A stretch of 64,000 nucleotides of DNA from contig OZ231127.1 in NCBI GenBank assembly GCA_965153355.1, forward strand, positions 85,932,001-85,996,000. Reading direction: 5' to 3'. Position numbers and translations under genes: made by a program. Source of the DNA: Flaccisagitta enflata (lineage: Eukaryota; Chaetognatha; Sagittoidea; Aphragmophora). Under the pieces are notes generated by a model. That model saw nothing but the letters and a program-made list of their open reading frames with translations, did not search any database and was not told the origin of the DNA. Below are positions 56,604-64,000 of this stretch, one piece after another; position 1 is the first letter of the stretch, and each line of letters starts with the position of its first letter.

Positions 56604-57404
56604 TTTGATTTTCTATATACAGTTTTTCTTTTTTTTTTTTCTTTTTTTAACCTTCAATATTTAAAGTTTCATAACTAAAGTTGAAGTTGTTGAAGTTGAA
56701 GTTGATCCATTTTATTGCATAATCGGTTGTAGTACAGCCATTAAAGTTGCAACAATCAAGAACAAAGTCGTTTTTAATACTGGATCTAAGTCTATCCGAA
56801 CGAAACACATGTCCCAACGAGGCCAGTGGCGGCTTACAATCAAAGCCCGCATTCTCAGTACACTTGGGCGGGTGTATCATACAACAATGGCGCAATGTAG
56901 CACATAACGAATGTCAAAAAATAGAAGGAGACAAAATCGCCAAATATACAGGCAGAACAATCAGGTATCACAGTTATAAGCATCACAGCCACAGATTAAC
57001 AACCCAGACTCGGGTTAGGCCGACGCGAGCCCGACGAGAAACCCCAATTACTTCATACTAAGTCTAATTTTGCGGCGTGGATCGGCAGCAGCTAATAAGG
57101 TAATGTTCTTATTACAATAAACGCAACCTGGTGGTTATCCTTCATAACTAAATTCTAGTTTCATATACTTTGATTATTTATTCTTTAAAATTTTTACATA
57201 AAAGTATCTATATATTCCCTTTATTAAGATTGTTTGGATAAAAAATGATCATAGTTTGAAAATGATCAATCATTCTCCGACATGCTTAACATGAGATTCA
57301 ATAACATCGATGTAACATGAATGCTGAAACGATTTTCTCGGTTTTGGTCTTAGTCTCTCATAGAGAGATAACTAAAGAGATACAGTGTGACAGACAGACA
57401 GACA
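56604..57404. other. Unassigned DNA
   Basis: A Cys-rich minus-strand open frame (56647-56895) contains CCMIHPPKCTEN and DCCNFNGC but cannot be tied to a family or to splice sites. No repeats recognised. Confidence 0.35.
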
Positions 57405-57546
57405 GACTGATTAACTAGCTTTAAATAGCTTTGAATGGCTTTGAATAGCTTCAAATAGCTTAAAATACTTGTAAACAGCTTTTGATAGCTTTTGATAGCT
57501 TTTGATAGCTTTTTTTAGCTTTATATAGCTTTATATAGCTTTAACT
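57405..57546. repeat. Decamer array (TAGCTTTTGA)n
   Basis: About 13 units of TAGCTTTGAA, TAGCTTTTGA and TAGCTTTATA with period about 10. Confidence 0.9.
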
Positions 57547-57809
57547 AAACCGTAACGACCAGAAACGAAGTCGTAATATGCAAAAATCGTAACTATAGTG
57601 TCTTTGATGCTATTGGGGAATAGCAAAACGTGACAAAAAACGGGTTAACGAATTTTCTACGCAATCCGTTGGTCATGTCATGACCTTACGCCCTCTTAAC
57701 CCGGTGTCCTGTTAGATAGTTTTTGGAAGACGACTACAGGGAAGGGAGCGCACACCATTGAGCATGGGCTTAAAAGAATCAAGTTATGAGAGGAAATTGT
57801 GTCGTTCTA

Positions 57810-58220
57810 CTACGCGAATTAAAAAAAAGACGCACTTTTGAAAGGTTGATAAAGCCATTGAAACTCTTAAAAACATATTAAAATTCTAGGTTGTTAGAAA
57901 GCCCTTGAAAAAAAACTTTCATTTGGCGCCAATCTGGTATTTCTATCTTTTTTCGTTTGGAAATGGCATTAATTTAAGTAAAAACTTTGCTGATTTTGAT
58001 TTTGCAGTTACGTAGAAAAAAGTGCATTTCAGCAAAATGGTTCTTCACTTCGACTGGCTCTAGCTCCGAAACGATAAAAGTTACAGACCTGGAATTGGTC
58101 TAGAATGAAAGATCTTTTGAAAATCTTTAAAATCACTTCAACTGACAAATGTTTTTAGAATTTTTTTAATCTGTTTTGTTAACAAATACAAAGGTGCGTC
58201 TTTTTTTAAAATTTGCGTAG
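57810..58220. mobile_element. Foldback element family H, copy 2, TA target duplication
   Basis: Left CTACGCGAATTAAAAAAAAG plus ACGCAC; right GTGCGTCTTTTTTTAAAATT plus TGCGTAG. TA at 57808-57809 and 58221-58222. It is 411 bp, the same length as copy 1, with interior matches such as CCAATCTGGTATTTCTA. Confidence 0.92.
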
Positions 58221-58247
58221 TACTCCAAAATACATTAAAAAAACATA

Positions 58248-58843
58248 CTACCTAGGACATAAGTCTACGTTCACTTGGACCAAAAACTCATTGTATCATG
58301 AAATAATGATAAATCAATTCATATTATGATCTAGATACTTCATCTAACTTTCTGCTGTGGTAAATCCTGCGTCTATGGACCACTGTAATGATTTGATAAG
58401 CTTTTGAAGGATCTTCTGCCAGACCTTGTAACCTTAAATTTTTTGCGATTTTATGTCAGTCCCTACAGAGTCATAGATTGTCCTTTATGTCTCTATGATC
58501 CAGAAATTATTTTGGGAAAGAAGTATTGGGGAATCAAGTTAGTAGCGCTTTAACTTTTTTCAGCCTCTGGGGTCAGTTCTGTCAAATCTTTTGTCTCTGG
58601 ACAAATAAGTGTAGGACAGATGGCACAAGAAAACTGCTCAATTCATTTCTCAATTTTCAAAATTGACAAGTAATCTTCAAACTGCTCTCATTTCTGAACG
58701 CTTTGAGCTACCAGGATGGGATTAGACTCAAATGAAAGATTTTTTGAAGCTGTTTTTGAATCTCACCAATTTTTCTTATTTATCTTTACCCAAATTGAAG
58801 TTATTGATGTTTATAGGTGAACGTAGACTTATGTCCTAGGTAG
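58248..58843. mobile_element. Foldback element family I, copy 2, TA target duplication
   Basis: Left CTACCTAGGACATAAGTCTA plus CG; right CGTAGACTTATGTCCTAGGT plus AG. TA at 58246-58247 and 58844-58845. It is 596 bp. It starts only 25 bp after element H copy 2. Confidence 0.92.
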
Positions 58844-59196
58844 TATCAGTGCAATTGATGAAATGTTTTGATGTCCACAAGACTCAAAGAAAGTATCACA
58901 TGTGTCTCATTGATGTTTTCTTCATGATTGAATGGATATGCAACCTGATTCTTATCTTGCCGATATACTTTTGTTCTAGATAGTAAATGACCATGAAAGA
59001 AAACTGATAGTCAATGACTCATGGTAAATCAAAATTGACCAAGACCTAAAACAACAAAGTGGCGATAGGTAGCAACAACCATCGAATCATTCAGTCATTG
59101 AAACATTGAAGACGATGGAGGGCCGTGCAGTGGCCAGCGACAATCTTTAACCATGGAAGCATGAATCAACTAAACTTTTCATCATCAAAAATAGCG

Positions 59197-60209
<1,013 letters not shown>

Positions 60210-60216
60210 AAACAAA

Positions 60217-60466
60217 ATGTTGCCCATCTGGGGTAGCCATTTTATTTTAATACTGTAAAGAATATCTTGTACTTTTCCAGAGGCGATTTGATTGGTTGTT
60301 AAAATTCATACCGGCCTTTTGTACGTGTGTTTCTGCGTTTATAATAAACGCCATTAAATAGAAAAAAAAAGACTCAAATCTTTTAGAATATCCCGTCACT
60401 GAAAGAGACGAAACTAGACTAATGGACTTAATGACTATGAAGAAATGTGTGACTTTTTTCGTTTTT
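60217..60466 (+). repeat. Dispersed repeat family J, copy 2
   Basis: TGTTGCCCATCTGGGGTAGC, ACCGGCCTTTTGTACGTGTG, ATAATAAACGCCATTAAATA, an A run and GAAAGAGACGAAACTAGACT. It starts at the end of the CAA tract. The right side has a short duplicated unit (GAAGAAATGTGTGACTTTTT). Confidence 0.85.
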
Positions 60467-60574
60467 TGAAGAAATGTGTGACTTTTTTCGTTTTTTCTTC
60501 CCGATCCTAACTGATTGGAGCGGCCAATTTGAATGCAATGAGAATTCTCCCAATACAACTTACAAGGAAATAAG

Positions 60575-61140
60575 TGATGCGGGTAGGCTGGTATTAGGGA
60601 CTGGAGGCTAGGATTTGAGCATCAAGGCTGGGATTTGAGTCTCAAGGCTGGGATTTGAGCTTCGTGACTGGGATTTGAGCTTCATGGCTGGGATTTGAGC
60701 TTCAATGCTGGGATTTTAGACTTGAGACTAGGATTTGGTCCTTGAGACTAGGATTTGGGCCTCGAGACTAGGATTTGGTCCTTGAGACTAGGATTTGAGC
60801 CTTGAGGCTGGGATTTGAGCCTTGAGGCTGGGATTGAGCCTTGAGGCTAGGATTTGAGCCAAGGCTGGGATTTGAGCCGAGTTTTACTCTGAGCTCAGGC
60901 TGAGGCCTGAGCTTTGAAGCTGGATTTGAGCTGGGAGGCTTGGATTGAGCTCAGGCCTGGGATTTGGGATTCGAGGCCGGGATTTGAGCTTCGAGGCTGG
61001 GATTTGCGTTTCAAGGCTAGGATTTGAGCCTCGAGGCAAAGAATTGTGCTTCAAAAGAAGGAGAAGGAGAAGAATGAGAAATTTCCACTTTATGAAAGAT
61101 AGGTCATCGTGCCCTTCAGGGCTGCTGCCCAAAAAGGGGA
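60575..61140 (-). mobile_element. Family B copy with a 20-bp unit array
   Basis: About 22 units of GGGATTTGAGCTTCATGGCT and variants, then GTCATCGTGCCCTTCAGGGC and TGCTGCCCAAAAAGGGG, the 5' end in reverse. Confidence 0.82.
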
Positions 61141-61196
61141 CAGACCAACCGATGGACCAACATAGTGAGGTGTAGAGTCGCGTAGCATACAACTAG
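61141..61196 (-). mobile_element. Family A fragment, hairpin end
   Basis: GACCAACCGATGGACCAACA, GTGTAGAGTCGCGTAGCATA and CAACTAGAA. It is wedged between two family B copies. Confidence 0.75.
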
Positions 61197-61199
61197 AAC

Positions 61200-61941
61200 A
61201 GGTCGCCCAAGGGCAATATGTGGTCAGCAATACCCGTTGCCTTGCTTTGAGTGATTGTGAATTGGAGTGAGGGGAAGCAGGGTTGCGGCTACCCCGAAGG
61301 GGACGATGTCCTCTAGAACACAGGGGACTTCCTCGTTCATCCTGCTTGAAGCAGCGGACAGGCGTTGACATGGCTTGACTGAAGGCCTTCAAGAGCCTAA
61401 AACTGAGGTCTAAGAAGGCCAATGTAAGGCCTGTGAATGGCCAATCAGAAGTTTGAGAGGGCTGACTCTATGTTGAGAGAGCTGGATTAAGGCTTTTGAG
61501 TTATCAGAGGACTGATTTGAAGCAATAAATTGAGGCTTAGATAGCTGATTTTGGGCCTGAGGAGCCACGTTTGAGGCCTGAGAGGCCAGGTTTGAGGCCC
61601 GAGAGGCCGCACTTGAGCCTGAGAGGCCTAATTATGTCTGAGACAGGTTTGAGTCTGAGTATTTGGGATTGAGGCCTGAGAAGGATTTAGTCCGAAAGGC
61701 CAGGTTTGTGGCCTAAGAGGTTGGATTTGAGGCCTGAAAGGCTGGATTTTAGGCATGAGAGGCTGGATTTGAGGCCTGAAGGGCCAGATTTGAGAGCTCA
61801 GAGGGCAGATTTGAGGCCAGAGGGGCCTGGTGAGGGGAAGACGAACAAACAAATAAACGAACGAAAGAACAGACGAATGGATGGAAGTCCCCCTGTGTTA
61901 TACAGGACTTTGTTTCCTTCAGGGCTGCTGCCCAAAAAGTA
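61200..61941 (-). mobile_element. Family B, near-complete copy (GGGCGACCTG variant)
   Basis: Starts CAGGTCGCCCAAGGGCAATA, GCGGCTACCCCGAAGGGGAC, GATGTCCTCTAGAACACAGG. About 18 units of GAGGCCTGAGAGGCC-type follow, and it ends TACAGGACTTTGTTTCCTTC, AGGGCTGCTGCCCAAAAAG. Confidence 0.87.
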
Positions 61942-61976
61942 ATTAGTCCGCATAAGCGATAGATGGTCAGCGGAAC

Positions 61977-62584
61977 CCTTTTTGGGCAGCGGCCCCAAAG
62001 GGCCAATGTCCTGTAGGACACAGGGGTGAATTTCCATATGTCTGTACATCCGTCCGTACGTCCCCCCCCCAAAGCTTCTCAAGCCTCCCAGGCCTCAAAT
62101 CCAGCCTCTCAGGCCTCAAATCTGGCCTATCAGGCCTCAAATCTGGCCTCTCAGGCCTCAAATCTGGCCTCTCAGGCCTCAAATCCAGCCTCTCACGCCT
62201 CAAATCCAACCTCTCGAGCTTCAAATCCAGTCTCTCAGGCCCCAAATCCAGCCTCTTGGGCCTCAAATCCAGCCTCTTGGGCCTTAAATCCAGCCTCTCA
62301 GGCCTCAAATTCCCATTCAATAACATGGCAAATTGACAAAAAATTGAAAAAATGCAAAATTCCCAATGAATATCACGGAAAATTACCCCAAATATGCTCT
62401 CTCAGAACGTATGGAAATTCACCCCTGTGTCCTACAGGACAGTCGGCATATCACCGCCGACGTCGCATTTGCTTCTCTGCCCTGCTCTCACTCCACTTTT
62501 TCAGCTAATCACCCCAAGCAGGGCATCGGGCCCAAGCAGGGCATCGGGTTCCGCTGACCATGTGCGATCCTTGGATGACTTGTT
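61977..62584 (+). mobile_element. Family B, near-complete copy
   Basis: CTTTTTGGGCAGCGGCCCCA, GCCAATGTCCTGTAGGACAC, (GTCC)n, CCCCCCCCC, about 11 perfect-looking 21-bp units CCTCTCAGGCCTCAAATCTGG, one ATTCCCATTCAATAACATGG unit and the inverted end CTGTGTCCTACAGGACAGTC. The tail has a duplicated GCAGGGCATCGGG. Confidence 0.9.
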
Positions 62585-62694
62585 CTGCCTAAGTGGATGA
62601 AGTTGAAGGGAAGGCAGGCCAGCAGGGTGTCACAAAGTGCCCGAGCACGCAAGCCGCTCGTAGGAAGCTAGCTAGACTGGTAGGAAGTTAAAGG

Positions 62695-62925
62695 GGGAGG
62701 AAGAGAAAGAGGAAAAAAAGAGAAAGAAGAAGAAAAGAGGAAAAGAGGAAAAGAGGAAAAGAGGAAAAGAAGGAAAAGAAGGAAGGAAGGAAGGAAGGAA
62801 GGAAGGAAGGAAGGAAGGAAGGAGGGAAGGAAGGAAGGAAGAAAGGAAGGAAGGAAGAGATAGAGAGACGGGAAGGAAGGAAGAAAGGAAGGAAGAAGGG
62901 AAGGAAGGAAGGAAAATAAAGAGGA
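62695..62925. repeat. (GGAA)n purine microsatellite
   Basis: GAAAAGAG units followed by about 35 AAGG units with interruptions. Confidence 0.96.
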
Positions 62926-63079
62926 AGAGAGGCTAGAAAATGAAAAAAAACAGTTTTTTTTTTCTTTTTGTTTGTGAAGCTCCTGCAATTGTTTTTTGTT
63001 TTCCTCAGTACACTCGATACACAAGTTTTTCAAAAGATTTTCAGGGAAGTAATACAGTGGTAGATGTTTTAATATCACC

Positions 63080-63345
63080 ACCTCTCTTCCTTCCTCGCTT
63101 CCTTCCTTCCTTTCTCCTTTCTATGCTTCTTTCCTCCCTTCTTTATTTCTTCCTATTCCTTTGATACTTTTTTCCTTCCTTCCTTCCTTCCTTCCTTCCT
63201 TCCTTCCTTCCTTCCTTCCTTCCTTCCTTCCTTCCTTCCTTACTTCCTTCCTTCCTTCCTTCCTTTCTTTTGTCCTTCTTTCTTTCCTTCCTTCATCCTT
63301 TTCCTCCTTCCTCCTTTCCTTTCCTTCCAGCATACTTTTCTTTTC
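63080..63345. repeat. (CCTT)n pyrimidine microsatellite
   Basis: CCTT units, densest at 63170-63265, in inverse orientation to the GGAA tract about 250 bp away. It runs into the next family B copy. Confidence 0.96.
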
Positions 63346-63362
63346 TTCTTATCCCTTCTTCC

Positions 63363-63973
63363 CTTTTTGGGCAGCGGCCCCAAAGGGCCGATGTCCTGTA
63401 GGACACAGCGGGGAATTTCGAGACGTCCGTCCTTCTGTCCGTCCATCCGTCCGTCCGTCCGTCCGTCCCCCCCCTTGGCCTCAATTTTGCTCTCTCAGGC
63501 CTGATTTTGGCCTGGTTTTGGCCTGATTTGGGCCTTCTGAGCCATCGAATAGGGTTGCTTAGCCCCTTTTCAGACTCAATTCAGCCCTTCTTGGAGACCT
63601 TAAATCAGCTCTCCATGTCCCTATCTGCCCTCTAGACCTCAAATTAGCCCTCCGTGCCTCCAATCCACCCTCAAGGCCTCAAATCAGCTCTTGGCCTCAA
63701 ATTCTGTCCTCTGGGCCTCAAGCCTGCCCCTCAAACCTCAAATCTACTCTTTAAAACCTAATTCTGCCCTCCAGGCTTCAAACTCGCCTTTAATGACCTC
63801 TATCCATCTTCTCAGACCTAATATACCCCAGGACGTCTCGAAATTCCCCCCTGTGTCCTACAGGACATCGGCCCTTTGGGGCCGCTGCCCTGCTCTCTCT
63901 CCACTATTTCACTTGATCATTCCAAGCAGGGCATCGGGTACGCTGACCATGTGCGATCCTTGGATGACTAGTT
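63363..63973 (+). mobile_element. Family B, complete copy
   Basis: CTTTTTGGGCAGCGGCCCCA, GGCCGATGTCCTGTAGGACA, (GTCCGTCC)n, CCCCCCCC, degenerate 20-bp units, then CCTGTGTCCTACAGGACATC, GGCCCTTTGGGGCCGCTGCC and the tail GTGCGATCCTTGGATGACTA. Confidence 0.92.
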
Positions 63974-64000
63974 GTCCACATTTTCACCTTCATTCAATTC

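Overview
This window looks like non-coding, repeat-dense nuclear DNA of an invertebrate animal. It is AT-rich and intron-containing, and its few genes encode extracellular animal modules (SRCR, LDL-receptor class A) and an acidic zinc-binding protein. I see no bacterial gene organisation, rRNA, tRNA or CRISPR array. The species cannot be named from sequence alone. Most long open frames here are translations of microsatellites and are not genes.

Three coding regions are supported. (1) A minus-strand gene (2854-5220) can be spliced from four exons into an exact 527-codon frame. It has N-terminal Cys pairs, a second zinc-binding-like exon, a basic middle and a long Asp/Glu tail. (2) A plus-strand internal exon (31379-31862) carries an LDL-receptor class A module. 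(3) A large plus-strand terminal exon (35448-38426) encodes two SRCR domains, a long helical middle and a C-terminal Cys-rich GCC2/GCC3-like module, with a poly(A) signal about 0.5 kb downstream. Exons 2 and 3 could belong to one secreted or receptor gene, but the link is unproven. A degraded Tc1-like transposase (27533-28850) is the only recognisable transposase.

The rest is layered mobile and tandem DNA. Family A (more than 25 copies) has a GTCGCGT/ACGCGAC hairpin at one end, a variable GTCC/GGTC tract, and a CCGGCCTTGTT end; one copy has an empty-site paralogue indicating insertion without target duplication. Family B (about 14 copies) has hairpin-rich inverted ends around a private 20-21 bp minisatellite. 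At least ten foldback elements have TA target duplications. Many are near 590-640 bp despite unrelated termini, and several share an internal module. Some are nested: an hAT-like element sits inside the Tc1 relic, a TA element and a family A copy sit inside a foldback element, and a 2.47 kb insertion with a 5-bp duplication splits another.

Layout: 0-2.7 kb microsatellites; 2.8-5.2 kb zinc-type gene; 5.5-12.5 kb tandem repeats, a TA element and A/B copies; 12.9-15.1 kb three adjoining tandem arrays; 15.4-26 kb A/B copies, TA elements and a 135-bp satellite; 26-31 kb nested transposons; 31-39 kb LDLa and SRCR coding exons separated by B, A and G/H elements; 40-52 kb foldback elements, A/B copies and long GT/CT tracts; 53-64 kb very long trinucleotide and tetranucleotide tracts with A, B, H, I and J repeats.
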